From the NCBI GenBank assembly GCA_949128115.1, contig OX421964.1, forward strand, positions 15,896,892-15,960,891: a stretch of DNA of 64,000 nucleotides. Reading direction: 5' to 3'. Shown here in pieces: positions 44,823 through 56,909 of the stretch. Each line of letters opens with the position of its first letter. The stretch's first letter is position 1. The notes under the pieces were generated by a model, which made no database searches, was not told the origin of the DNA, and saw only the letters and a program-made list of their open reading frames with translations. The translations under genes were made by a program, and so were the position numbers. This DNA comes from Anaspis maculata (taxonomy: Eukaryota; Arthropoda; Insecta; Coleoptera; Scraptiidae).

Positions 44823-46709
44823 CTAGGACAATTCGTTCCGCCGACAATTCGTCGCAAGCGAAGGCTTTGGAACGCAAGGGGGTTTCATTACAAATGACGA
44901 CACCAGGGGGCTTAATAAAGGGATCTAAAAATCATTAGTAAATACAAGAGGTTCCGATAGACATCCAAAAGCCACGAAAAAATTCAACGGGGCTCAGCAG
45001 GGCTTCAAACGATAGTGGAAACACAAGGAGCCTTATGGAGCTTCATATAACAAATGAAGGCAAAAGGGGACTCACTGATACTCGGAATACCAATAAAAGC
45101 TTGAGCGGGCCAATTTGGGGTCCCATACTACACTCGAGAGACAAAGGGGTCCGATAGGGCTCCGAATGTCACATGAAAACACTAGGACTCCAAGCTGCAC
45201 TCCTGGACACAAGGGGGCTCACTAGGGTTCCAAACTACACTTGCGGGTACAGGGGGTCCGATAGGGCTCCGTATATCACATGAGGGCACAAGGCTTACAC
45301 TAGGGCTTCCAGCTATGAAAGAGCGCACAAGATACTTACTGGAATTCTGAAAGCCACGAAAATACATAAGGGGGCTCATCAGGGCTCCAAACGACACACA
45401 GGGCACAAGGGGTCCAATAAAACTCCGGAAATTACGGGAAAATGCAGGGAGGCTCCGTGGAACTTCGAATGATATTGGTGACACAAGGGGGCCCAAGCGG
45501 CTCTTTATAACTGGAATAGGCAAAAGGGGGCACACTGTATGGTACTTTGAAAGCTAATGAAAACAAAAGTGGACTGATTAGGGCTTCAAACTACACATAA
45601 GGGCACAAGGGGACCCGTTGGAGATCCGAAAGCCATGGAAACAGAACAAGGGGGCCCAATGAACCTCTGTATAAGCAAAGAAGGCAAAAGAGGACTTACT
45701 GGAACTCTGGAAATTATGAAAAAACCTAAGAGGGCTCACTAGAATTCCAAGCTACACTTCTGTACTCAAAGGGGCTCACTAGGGCTCCAAACTACACTTG
45801 CGGGCACAAGGGGGTCCGATAGGGCTCCGTATATCACATGAAGGCACAAGAGAGGCCAAGGAGCTTTATTGTATAACAACAGAACGCAAAAGGGGGCTCA
45901 CTGGAGTTCCGAAAGCTACGAAAAAATACAATGGGGCTCATTAGAGCTCCATACTGCACTTGAAGACACAAGGGAGCCCGATAGGGCTCCGAATATAACA
46001 TAAAGGTACAAGGTGCTCACTACTGCTCCAAAAGCCATAGAAAGATGTAAGGTGGCTCAGCAGGGCTTCAAAAGACATTGAATAAACAAGGGGGCTCAAT
46101 GAAGCTCGGATAACACAAGATGGCAACAAGTGGCTTACTGGAATTCTGATAGCAAGGACAAACACAATAGGGCTCACTAGGGTGTCAAACCACACTTGCG
46201 GACACAAGGGGGTCCGATAGGGCTCCGTATATCACATGAAGGCACATCGAAATTATACTAGAGCTCCCAGCACCCAGCAAGGACGCCCAAGATGTCTCAC
46301 TAGGATTCTGAAAGTACCAAAAACACATCAGGGGGCTCATTAGGGTTTCAAGCAACACATGGGGCACAAGGGGGCCCAATAAAAATAGGAAAGTCACAGA
46401 GAAATTCAATGGAGCTTCGTAGGGCTTCAAATGTTATTGGTGACACAAGGGGGCCCAATAGGCTCTATTCAACAAAAGAAGGCAAAAGGGGGCTCACTGG
46501 TATTTTGAAAGTCAATTTAAACATAAGTGGGCTGATTAGGGCTCCAAGCTGTACACAATCATGATAGTACAAGGGGCCCGATATACAGGGTCCTGCAACA
46601 GTGCGTCGGGCTTTCCTAGCGCCCTTACCTTGCAAAATAGGGAAAAAGGTGTAATACATAAAATTATAAGTTTGAAAAGTTCTACCTTGTAAAATTATTT
46701 TCAACTATA

Positions 46710-47987
46710 CAGGATGTTCAATTTTTGCGCTATAACAAAAACAAAGATTTTTTTGAATAAAATGCCCCTCTTTTGATTTCATTTTTTTGTTCAGCTTTTC
46801 AAGCTCTTTCACAAGTGTATTTTTGTTTTTTCCAATTGTGTTGTTCCAATTTGTGGCAGTGCTACCAACTGAAAATTGAAAATTGAATTTTTTTGTAATT
46901 TCAAGGTTCACTTTGAAAAATCGTAGAGGCCTCGTTGCTTGGTTCTAAGGAATGGAATTTGGCGTAACGGTAGTCAAACAGAAGCTCAATAACTTCATGA
47001 CAAAAAACTTGAGGTTCAATTATACAGGGTGTACAAACATTTCATTCGAACTTCGCAAATTTCAAAAGGCCATAAGTCATTTTTTTCATGCCCCATATTT
47101 TATCTCACCATTCGATAGCTTTTTTCTTCCTCTTTCATTTTTACCTGGGATACCTTACCCCTAAATTCCATAATTTCAGAGATAATCGATAATTTTGATA
47201 AAAATTGTCGTTTATTTGGATTTTTTATGTTCTTAGTAGGTCCTGATACAGAAAATCATGTGTCAAAATAAACACACCTCTCAATTTGACAGTTCAAAGG
47301 TTTTTGAAGTCAAGAAAACCGCTTTACTAAGCTCAATTCGAATTTTCTTTTTCCCATCGGGCAACGAAATTCTTTTTTAAGCATTTTCTTCAGATTGGAA
47401 TTTAGCGCAGCTATTCAATAAAAAAAACTTGTTTTTAGCATCGAACCAAGCAAGTTGATGATCACTATGGCCTGCCCGGCGTGAAAATTTTTAAGAAATA
47501 GCACTTTTTATCAAAATTATCGATTATCTCAGAAATTATCAAAATTTAGGGGTAGGGTACCTCTGGTGAAAATGAAAGGGAAGAAAAAAAGCTGTCGAAT
47601 GATTAAATAAAATAGGAGGCATTCCATTTGAAAGGAATGACTTATGGCATTTTGAAATTTGCGAAGTTCGAAAAAAAATCTGAACGCCCTGTATCACTGA
47701 TTCTTGAAGTTTTTTGTCATGAAATATTCACCTTCTATTCGACTATTGTTGTGACAAATTTCATTCCTTTATGATTGCAAAAAACGAGGCTCCTACGATT
47801 TTTCAAGACAAACCTTGAAATTACAAAAAATTTCAATTTTTAATTTTTAGTTGGTAGCACAAATTGAAAAAACAAAAAAACGTCTCTAATAGAGCTTGGG
47901 GAGCTGAACAAGAAAATAAAATCAAAAGTGGGGCATTTTATTGAAAAAATCTTTGTTTTTGTTATAGTTCAAAAATGGAACACCCTG
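46710..47987. mobile_element. Middle palindromic TIR element (CAGG(A/G)TGTTC)
   Basis: 'caggatgttcaatttttgcg' pairs with the complement of 'aaaaatggaacaccctg', with TA on both sides (46708-46709, 47988-47989). It is centred in the outer palindrome. Arms of about 300 bp flank another element. Confidence 0.85.
47025..47691. mobile_element. Inner palindromic TIR element (CAGGG(T/C)GT)
   Basis: 'cagggtgtacaaacatttc' with 'ttcgaacttcgcaaatttca' pairs with 'tgaaatttgcgaagttcgaa' and 'gaacgccctg', with TA on both sides (47023-47024, 47692-47693). Arms of about 250-300 bp run to a centre near 47360. Confidence 0.85.
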
Positions 47988-48932
47988 TATAGTTGGAAAT
48001 AATTTCACTAGTTAGAACTTTTCAAATCAATAATTTTATGTATTACATCTTTGTCTCTATATCGTAAGGGAGGGGCGCTAGGAAAGCCCGACGCACTGTT
48101 GCAGGACCCTGTAGAACTCCGAAAGGCATTGAAAAACGATAACGGGCCCAATGAAGCTTCGTATAATATAAGAAGGCAGAAGGAAGCCCACTGGAATTTT
48201 GAAAGCCATGAAAAAACATGGGGCTCATCAGGGCTCCAACTACATTTGAGGACCCAAGACTCAAGGGAGTTCGAAAAAAAGGACTCTGAATGACATGATG
48301 AGGGATGCCACATGGATGATTCAGACTATGCTCTGAAAGTGACAGAAAATACAAGGGGTCTCAGTAGGGCTGCAAATCAAATTAAAGACAAAATGGAGGC
48401 CCAATGGAGCATGGATAGGTAAGACAAGATAGTAAAAGAGGACTGAGTGAAATTCTGGAAACCATTGAGTACATAAGAGGGCTCATTAGGGCTCCAAATT
48501 AAACTTGAAGAAACAAGGGAATTGGGGCCGAATATAACATAAAGGCACAAGGGACTTACTAGTGCTCTGAAAGGCTGGGAAAAGTGTAAGGGGGCTCAGC
48601 AGGACTTCAAACAGTATTGAAGACACAAGGGGGCCCGAGGGAGCTCCGTATAACAAAATAGCGCAAAATGAGGCTAAATGGTACCTACTTCGAAAACCAT
48701 GAAAAGAAAAGGGGGTCCAACTACACCTAAAGGCACAATAGGGCCCGATAGGGCTCCGAACATGCCATGACGGCGCAATGCTGCTCCGGAATTCCCGGAA
48801 AATGCAAGGGGGCTCAGCTGGGCTTCAAATTACGTTAAAGAAGGAATAAGGGGGCCCGGTGGAGATTATGATGACACAAGACTGCAAAAGGGACCTTGTG
48901 GAAATCTGAAAGCTATGAAAACATGAGGGGAC

Positions 48933-50545
48933 CATAGACAAGAACAAAAGTAGAAGAAGGAAGAACCACTGCGCATCCATTTCAGCCGATATCGCATGGG
49001 GTCCGCCATTTTTAGGTCTTAACGGCTTTTCCAAGGCGGCAATTTAAATGCGGGGAGTACGCGCGAGTCAAAATCATAGACAGACGTCAAAACAGATGAC
49101 AGTCATGAGACGATTTGTAGGTTATACTTTGTAAACGAAACAAATAACTCAAGAATTTCTGCTCACGGCCTTGACTAATCCTCATACTCATAGTCAATAC
49201 TTCGCTCGATCTCCGACTTCGCATGTCTCAAGTCCTTGGGACAATTATGACAATCCACCTTTCCCATGAGAACATCACGCATACCTGTGAGAGCATAACT
49301 GACGGTCTGTAGTAGCCGTCTGTACTAGCGGGAATCTGTGCTCACAGGTATGCGCGCAAGTGATTTCCCTGATGGGAAAGGTGGATTGTTGCCATAGTCG
49401 GATTGTGCTTAAATCGGAGACCGACTGCGAGTATGGGCCATAGACGTATGGGCATAAGGCCCACGATATGTGCTTAATTTGAGCTACAGAATAAAATTTT
49501 AAGAAAAATATTCAATGTTTTACTTGTGATGAAATAATACAAGCTTGGAAAGTGTTCGTTGAACATCACACTGAATCAGCTCTTCGCTTTACGTTTTGGC
49601 TAGATTGTGTACCTAATCTTATTTTCAAATAGCATCTTAAAGCACTTTCCATTAAGATAAAATTGTGTGTTCCAAAAGATCATCGTCCGAAACGAGGTTC
49701 TGAATCGGGTCCTGGGAGTCTGGAGAAAATTTTGTTCACATTACTTCGAAATGCCTCGAACAAATCAGCAGCACTGAGCCTTTCTCATAAGACGTTTCCA
49801 AGTTATTCCTTCATCATTCCAATTGCCTCGAGCGACAATCGAAACCCATCACCCCGTGGAAAACTAAAAACAAAACTTAGTTACCGAAGTGAAATTTGAT
49901 TATTTAAATGCAGTGTTACGTATGGAAAGATATCTTCTCATCTCTGGGTTCATCAATCGCTTGATATTCTTGCAAATTTCGATAGGTATAACAAGACATC
50001 CTGTATTGATGCATTTGCTAAGTTCGATCAGGTTCGATCAAACTTATTACACAGGGAAAATCGCCAAACGAACACTTCACACAGAGGCCTCGATATCTGT
50101 TTCACAGCTTCTAAGTGGAGATTGATTTGCGGACCCCATTCTCCATACTTCCATAGCGGCTTTCTTGCTTCACTTTCTTAACAAAAAGTCATCAAGTACA
50201 ATGCACTCGACAATGCATTAATAATGCAATGCATCCCAGGAACATAAATAATATCCGGTCATAAAGTAGAATTCTTGGAAAGGAACATTGAATAACACTC
50301 AACATTCAATTCTATTGTTATGTTTTACACAAAACCAAATATCGGCGCCGAGGAAAGTTCGATCACAACAAATCAATCTAACCTAAAACTTCGTAGCTGT
50401 CATCAAGTACACTGTCAGTACTGTCACCCAGCTGTCATAATTAAAATTGCCGCTAGGAAAAACCGTTATGTAATCAAAATGGCCGGCCTACAAATTACAC
50501 AGCCGCGCAGGTATCTTGCCTCTTCTACTTTTGTCCTTGTCTATG
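48933..50545. mobile_element. 1.6-kb TIR element with 8-bp duplication in the satellite
   Basis: CATAGACAAG(A/G)ACAAAAGTAG is inverted at both ends. A perfect 8-bp duplication GAGGGGAC flanks it (48925-48932, 50546-50553). Eight-base duplications and CA...TG termini fit hAT or P superfamilies. An internal palindrome lies at about 49183-49445 ('acctttccca', 'acaggtatgcg'). Frames at 49663-49899 and 49889-50125 show no transposase motif, so it is probably non-autonomous. Confidence 0.85.
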
Positions 50546-50683
50546 GAGGGGACCCATTAGAGTTCAAAAATTACCTAAGAGGAGATAAGGGGCCCGATAG
50601 GGACCAGTTATCCCATGAAGGTACAAGGGGTTCACTAGTGCTCCCAAAGCTCGGTGTACTAGCAGAAATTCTCGGAATAATAC

Positions 50684-50805
50684 CGTATGATCAAAAACTT
50701 TCCTCCTCAAGGCAAGCTGTGGTTTGGTCATTGGCATCAGGAAAACGAGGCTGATTTTGGCCGGGCCACAGTCTGTCTAGAGGAGGAAAGTTTTTGATCA
50801 TACAG
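50684..50805. repeat. Hairpin in the satellite
   Basis: 'gtatgatcaaaaactttcct' near 50686 pairs with 'aggaaagtttttgatcatac' ending near 50801, about 28 bp of stem around a 65-base core. Probably a small MITE. Confidence 0.75.
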
Positions 50806-50959
50806 TACAAGGGGACTAAGCAGAGCTTCAAAGACATGAATGAACCAGGGTGCGCAGTGGGGCTCTAAATACTATAAAATGGCATAAAGAGGCTTACTAA
50901 CGTTTGAAAAGCAAGGAGAAAACACAAAGCGACTCAAGAAGGTCAAGGTAAAGGGCAAA

Positions 50960-51470
50960 ACATTATTTTGCGACGAATTGTCTGCGGGACGAATTGTCCG
51001 CGACGAATTGTCCGCTACGAATTATCCGCGGGACGAATTGTCCGGTCACGGTATTTTGCGGGACCAATAGACCATATCAATTATTCGCACTTTCCCCTTT
51101 CACTAGTCATTTGTAGTAGTTAGGCATATTGTGCCTGTGACCATGCGCATTGTAGTAGATCTCGCGCGCCACAGCTATAACAGCTATCCGTTATGTGCAT
51201 CCAATCGAGTAGCGACATCTCGCAGCCGAAAACAACACACATAGGCAACATTCAGTTTCGTGAATCACCACCTTGAGCGCTGATGTCGACTCCTCCCAGA
51301 AAACGCACATAGCAGAATCGCCATGTGCATTCAGTTGAGTAGCGACATCTAGCCACCGAAAACAAAACAAATAGGCATTATTCAGTTTCGTAAATCCTCA
51401 CTTTGAGCGCTGATGTCAACTCATCCCACTTTTTTGACGAACGCACATAGCGGATACTATAATTCGCTAA
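50960..51470. repeat. Short tandem boxes and a two-copy tandem block
   Basis: 50970-51050 holds five 'cgacgaattgtccg'-type boxes 15-18 bp apart. 51185-51315 is repeated as 51325-51455 ('gagtagcgacatct..c..ccgaaaacaa', 'ttgagcgctgatgtc'). Confidence 0.8.
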
Positions 51471-53062
51471 AATACGTGCAATAGCGGAAGAATTCCTTAA
51501 TGAAAAATAGAAATGTCATAACTCGATCAGGACACTTCCAATTTTAAACAGTTCGAAAAAGTTTTGAAATTGCGATACCTACTTATAGAGATGACGTCTG
51601 AAAAGTCTTTGCAGTTTTCAAAAGCTCTTCTCGGAGCAATTATTTTTAGTTTTATGCCTTGTTTCTTATGTACCGGGTCTTTTGTAGCCTTTGGAGTCAT
51701 ATTGTTTTTGAGAGTGAGTTTATACGTATATCTCGTTCTGACTCCGTCTTGTGGTATTTGATGGCTGAATGAACATTTGTATTCATGTTACTATTAGAAA
51801 CATTGAAGAGTCATTGCCTTTTAAAATTGAGTATACTTATAAACCACATGAGACGACGCCACTGGAAATGAAGGTATTCTGCAATCCTACAATAATAATA
51901 ATGAGCATGAACATAATATGATGTAGTGCGCATAAGGATGAGAAAAAGCCGAGATACAGCCACCAGGGCGCACACAAACAAAACTGGTATAAAATTCTTG
52001 CATGCACATAGAAAAAGAACCACACGGCAAAGGCAAAGCACGGCCTTTCTGCCTTCTCCTCCTCCTCCTGCTCTTCGCCACCAGCTTCTTCTTTCTTCTT
52101 CGTCTTCTCCTCCACGCAGCATGAAATAAACGGTCATCAGCATGTCGGAGCGGCCAATGTTTTATAAACACTTTTAAAAGCTATAAATTTATTGGTTTTA
52201 TTTTGAAGCCCCGCGCTTAATACTAAATCTGTGTCTTTAAAACAGGACTAGAGCTTTGTCGGCTCCCGTTCACAGGAGCGCCTCTGCCGGCAGCAACCCG
52301 CCCTTAGCCCGGCCCGGCATAAGAGCGGATTTTGCCGGCTAACGGGCTGCGTGCCTTGCATTTCTCGCATTTTTTGACTACTGTAAGAATTTCATTTTGA
52401 TCATAGACAATTTCAAACGCCGAGCCTTTGGCGCGTACCTACACATTCACACGCACACACACACCACAACTCAAAGGTTTGCATTTCATTATAATACAAT
52501 ACAAGGATAAAGGTGAAACTCGCTGGAGTCTCTACTCTGGCCTCTACCAAACTTTGTACTTTGAAATAAAAAAGCACATGAAAGATAATCATAATTAAAT
52601 ATTGATGTTAAGCGCCGTTCGTTTTTGATTATAATTAAAAGTCGATAACTTTCTTGCGCAGTAAAAACTGTCCACTTTAAAGTTTTTACTACCTACAGCT
52701 CTGTGTCGTGGGTATAGGTACCGAGAATCCATAAATACGCAATAATTTATTCATTCACTTGAAAAATTGCCAGGTATAGAGCCGGCATTAATATACCCAC
52801 GTAACGAAGATGCAGCGGGATAAGTGCCCATTATAAGCCTTCTCATGTAATATACTTGATTTTATGGCCGAGACCCAGCAGCAGAACGGCGGCTTCGAAA
52901 GCTCAAAGCTCGGGCGATTTCTCACTTCCACTTTCTCACACTTTTAAGGGTGTGCGTATACTCCATTTCTACAAGGTGTAACAGAAACAGACGTTTCGCA
53001 TTTGCACTGAGCCAGCAGGCAACCAGGTATAATTTCGAAAGACCCATCAGCTTCTGTTTTTT
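51471..53062. other. Mostly single-copy region, no supported gene
   Basis: It contains a pyrimidine-rich (CTT/CTC) tract at 52047-52115 that produces spurious frames, a GC-richer patch at 52258-52360, and a (CA)n tract near 52445-52470. No motif-bearing reading frame was seen on either strand. Confidence 0.4.
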
Positions 53063-53070
53063 CTTGCAAC

Positions 53071-54121
53071 CAGTGGCGGACTAAGGGAATTGGGTGCCCT
53101 GGGCAGAATTATGAGATGGGGCCCCTAAGGAGTGAAAGTTGACAATATGAAGGGGGGCCGGCAGACTTTTTGGCCCGCCCTACCCCGCAGTGATTGAGCA
53201 AAAGCCTAAGAAACAAAAAAAATGAGTTGTTGACTTGACTACAAAACACGGTTGCGTAGTCAGAGTTTAAGGGCAAAGGCATCGACGAAGGTGTAAGTTG
53301 GAAAGAGGTAGCGCCGCAGGCGAAATTTTTTGGGCATAATAATAATAATGCTGATGATAATCGGTATATTTCATGCATTCTGCGATCTCGGTTTTTGACG
53401 TTTTCACCAAAATTACTTGATGAGCAAACTTCTTCCAGGAAGAATTTTGCGCTTCTTGAAAATTTTCGCCAGAATTTCTTTCTCCACTTATTGGTTTAGT
53501 GTGGGATGAAGTGCCGTAGGCGCTTGGGGGGTAGGGAAGTGAGGTCATTCGCCCACTCGCCCCTCTTGGCTATGCAACTGACCACCAGATGTTGAATTGG
53601 ATTTGGATTGTTGATGACTGAATGCTAAAACCTACTCGTATATATATATACAAAATCAAGAATAATATGAATTTCCACTACCTGCAACGCGCAGACAAGA
53701 TAATTTTGTTGTTTTGAAACCCTCTTTTGGAAAGAAATCATAAAAAAAAATAATTTCAAAGCAGGCTTGAGGCCCCTGGCACTATGATATCCGGGGCCAG
53801 GGCCCCTAGAGCCTGAAAATGAGAATAATTCTTAGAGATTCCGTGATGCAGACACACCTCTATTGCCTGTGTGTAGGCCCCCAAACCTGTTGTCATGGGG
53901 CCTGCCAAGGTAACTTTAAAATGAAGAAAAAAAAAACAATGTCACTCACTTCAGTAATATGCGAAAGAAATGACCATTGAGGAAAAAAATTGGAATTTTT
54001 GGATTTTATCCCAATTTTTTTTTGCAGTATTTTCACAAACAAAAGGAATTGGGGGCCTCATCAGATGATTGAGGCCCCGAGGCCCAGGACGGACCGCCCC
54101 CCCCCCCTTAGTCCGCCACTG
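53071..54121. mobile_element. Non-autonomous hAT element
   Basis: CAGTGGCGGACTAAGG and its complement form the ends, with a perfect 8-bp duplication CTTGCAAC (53063-53070, 54122-54129). The subterminal parts are rich in 'ggggcc(c/t)'. A C-run lies near 54096. 1051 bp without a transposase. Confidence 0.92.
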
Positions 54122-54269
54122 CTTGCAACGCAACTCTTGGAAAGAAGAGAAGCTACTTAGTTTGAAACAAGCGAATATGGTTCATGGGCATGAGGCTGAG
54201 TAAGCGCACTCCCTTTTTGAAAGATTACTAGATTAGTTAACGTGAGATGTTTGTTAGGGTTCTACCGTT

Positions 54270-55070
54270 ACCCGGGGCAGAAATTTCAATATAGCGGCCA
54301 AAATAGCGACAGAATCATGAAATTTGACTTGAAAATCAGAATGATCGAACTAACCAAGGATAGGTTCCAAGTTTCATGAAAATCGTGCCACTGATAAGAA
54401 ACTTCAGTTCACATCTCCTGCGAATTCCACTAAAATTGGACAACGTTCAGGGAAACTGGCGGATCAAAGATGGCGACCAAGTGACAAAAATCATTGGTCA
54501 ACTTTAGGGTTTAGGATTAAAATACCTTTTAAAAAAGGGTTCCTTAATAAACATATCTATCTATCTATATGGTGGACACGGACACGTAAGCATTCGACTG
54601 GCATATGCACCACATCGAGATCTCTTTTCGTTGAGGCATAATTCTCCTAGTTCTATCACTTTGAAACATGTTCAATATGAAGAATTCAAGATGACGGCGG
54701 AGCATCAATTGTCGAAAAATGGATGTATCTTAATGAATTTCACATCGTTTGCAAATGTCACTCTAGTCGGACCACTTTCAGAGAAATTAAAATGGCGGAT
54801 CAAAGATGGCGGCCAAGTGACAAAAATCATTGGTCAACTTTTATGGTGGACATGCACGTACGCATCCGATTGGCGTTCGCACCACATCGATATCTTTTTT
54901 CGTTGAGGCATATTTGTCCCAGTTCTATCATTTTAAAACATGTTCCATATTGAGAATAGGTACCTACAAGATCAATTGTCGAAAATGATCACATTTAGAG
55001 AAATTCAAAATGGCGGATCAAAGATGGCGGCAAAGTACCAATAAACCAAAAGTCAACTTGACATCCTGGT
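54270..55070. repeat. Degenerate 'aagatggcggccaagtga' repeats
   Basis: Blocks with 'gcggatcaaagatggcg.ccaagtgacaaaaatcattggtcaactt' recur near 54470, 54793 and 55013, with a (TATC)n run near 54560. Same family as 16480-17070. Confidence 0.7.
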
Positions 55071-55074
55071 GAAA

Positions 55075-55565
55075 CAGGGTGATTCAAAAGTGTCGGACCA
55101 TATTGAAGGTGCGTAATATGGAGGTGTACCAGAGTGATGAAAAGTTGCTAAAAAATTCTGTCTTTCAATTTTGAAGTTATGGAGGGACAAGTGTTGATCT
55201 TCCGATTGCTTCTGTTTTCGTTTTTTCTGTCCCATAATCTATGTAGAGCACAACAAAACAAAATTCATTTGAAAAGAATTCTTTTGCTTCTTGTTTTTGA
55301 GGCAAACAATTTTCCAGTTTATGACTCAAAGACTCACCCTGTATAGAAAACAGAAATTCAATACCTACAGATTTCAGAGGTTGATTTTTTGTAGTAATCA
55401 TTTTTTTTAAATAACGAAAATAGAAACAATCGAAGGACCAACTTATTTTGTCCCTCCATAACTTCAAAATTGAAAAATCACAAAAAATTTTGAACAACTT
55501 TCTAGCACTCTACTACTTCCTTATTACGCACCTTCCAGGTGGCCCGACACTTTTGAATCACCCTG
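55075..55565. mobile_element. Palindromic TIR element (CAGGGTGATTCAAAAGTGTCG)
   Basis: The ends CAGGGTGATTCAAAAGTGTC and complement continue into arms pairing over most of the element ('ttgtccctccataacttcaaaa'). One lone 'actcaccctgtatag' end is in the centre near 55332. TA is present on the right only. Confidence 0.8.
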
Positions 55566-56909
55566 TATGTACCTAGTATTGATCAACGTTTACACCACAT
55601 CGATATCTCTTTTCCCTGAGGAGTTATCCCGGGTACGGACGAACGGACGGACGGACGGAAAAAGTGAAGCTAAAAGCGCCTCTTCCCCATTTTTTGGGAA
55701 AGTGCGCAAAAAAATCGGTTGTGTCACCCAAAAACTTTTCCGACCAGGATCCAGGAACATATGGCAATTTCTGTTCAAAACGTTCCTTCGGGTGGGAAGT
55801 TTAATGATTGGAACAAGGAAGAAAGATTGGAAATAATTTGCAGAAAATTGAAAATTTGGTCAGGGAAATTTGAGTTTTCCAGGACTACCTCAAATCTTAT
55901 TCCAAATTATCTTATTGTAAAAGTCGTCCATTGAGGCTTCCCTTTAGGCTCCTCATTCAAGTCCGGTCTTGAAAACCCAAGCCAGTTTTACATTTTCAAC
56001 ATGTTGGAAGATGTTCAAGAATCAATTAGTAACATGTGGGGTTTTATTATAGTCTTCAAGTATTCTATACAAGATATAACAAATGAAACCTTTAAATTCC
56101 TGAAGAGCTCTTGAATCCCTTGATGAACCCCTTTAAAAACGAAAATGGACCACTTCAGATCTCCAGAACCACCTGTAGACACATTTAAAATCCATCTTGA
56201 ATCTTTTTGGTTTTAACCCGATTATTCGTGAGAAGTTCTAAAGCTCTTCATAAAACCTTACAATAGAACCATCTTAAAACATTGTAGTTTATATGGATGC
56301 TAGTTCGTCTTGAGCTGGCATACATCAAGAACTAAATTAGTCTCATTACAGATCGTCACACAATAAAATTCTTTATTGCAAGTTCTCAAGTGTTTAACAA
56401 AACTTATTCCAAACCAAAAACGGTTTTCCTGTTTCACATGAAAATTATTCAAAGTAAATAGTACACCTGCAACAGATAGGTAAATCCCAAAATTGACGAA
56501 CGGAAGAAATTTTATTGTAAATATTTGGTAAGCCGGGTCGAAAAAGAGCAATGCCCTTCCAAAATGACCTTCCATCATTATTTGAATAATCTAAAAAAAC
56601 AAAAACCATAACCTGAGAAACAACAATAATTGCGTGTGAAAATAAGCCCCTACGCCCTTGTGATCCATAAAAACATGAATGGGCATAATTTTTCCTGGTC
56701 AAAACTACGAGATACTAGAAAAAACGTGTTCATATTCTTTGTGTCCATCATGGCGGCTCAAGCGAATCGGAACAATATGGCGTTTTTTTTTCGTAAAACT
56801 TGTCGGTTTTCATATAAACGAAGATAAAACTGTTTGTCTTAGCTGAGATTATCATGTTCCGCATGCATAAAACCTTTTCTAGTGTTTTAGGATTTATTGA
56901 GGCTTTATA
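55566..56909. other. Region without a recognised gene
   Basis: An (ACGG)n microsatellite lies at 55640-55660. The rest is AT-rich without a repeat partner that I could see. Short frames have no motif. Confidence 0.4.

Larger units (their letters stand above)
46586..48111. mobile_element. Outer palindromic TIR element in the satellite
   Basis: The ends CAGGGTCCTGCAACAGTGCG and their complement are inverted over at least 39 bp, with TA on both sides (46584-46585, 48112-48113). Removing it rejoins the satellite unit 'gcccgata|gaactccg'. The arms outside the next nested element are 124 bp each. Confidence 0.9.
44823..50945. repeat. Satellite array 1: 39-40 bp subrepeats in groups of six
   Basis: Units of 39-40 bp start with 'aagggggc(t/c)c' and contain 'gggctcc(g/a)aa'. 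Six types follow in a fixed order: '...cccgatagggctccgaata', '...ctcactagtgctccgaaag', '...ctcagcagggcttcaaa', '...cccaatgaagctccgtata', '...ctcactggaattctgaaag', '...ctcatcagggctccaaac', giving a higher-order period of about 236 bp. Satellite lies at 44885-46585, 48112-48932 and 50546-50945, and the gaps are two later insertions. 'ctaggacaattcgt' precedes the array (44823) and inverted 'gcgacgaattgtc' boxes follow (50970-51050). Open frames in it are artefacts. Confidence 0.9.

Noticed and set aside
45182..46430. Many P/S/L-rich frames on the minus strand, also at 60454-62147
   Set aside because: They are translations of the 39-40 bp satellite, with no start context or conserved ends.
50970..51050. 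'cgacgaattgtccg' boxes as a possible operator or origin
   Set aside because: They lie at the border of a satellite-bearing repeat and recur at its other border, so a repeat terminus explains them better.
51811..52171. Several overlapping frames of 90-110 codons rich in E, R and K
   Set aside because: They come from a pyrimidine-rich simple tract (CTT/CTC) at 52047-52115 and occur in all frames, so they are not genes.
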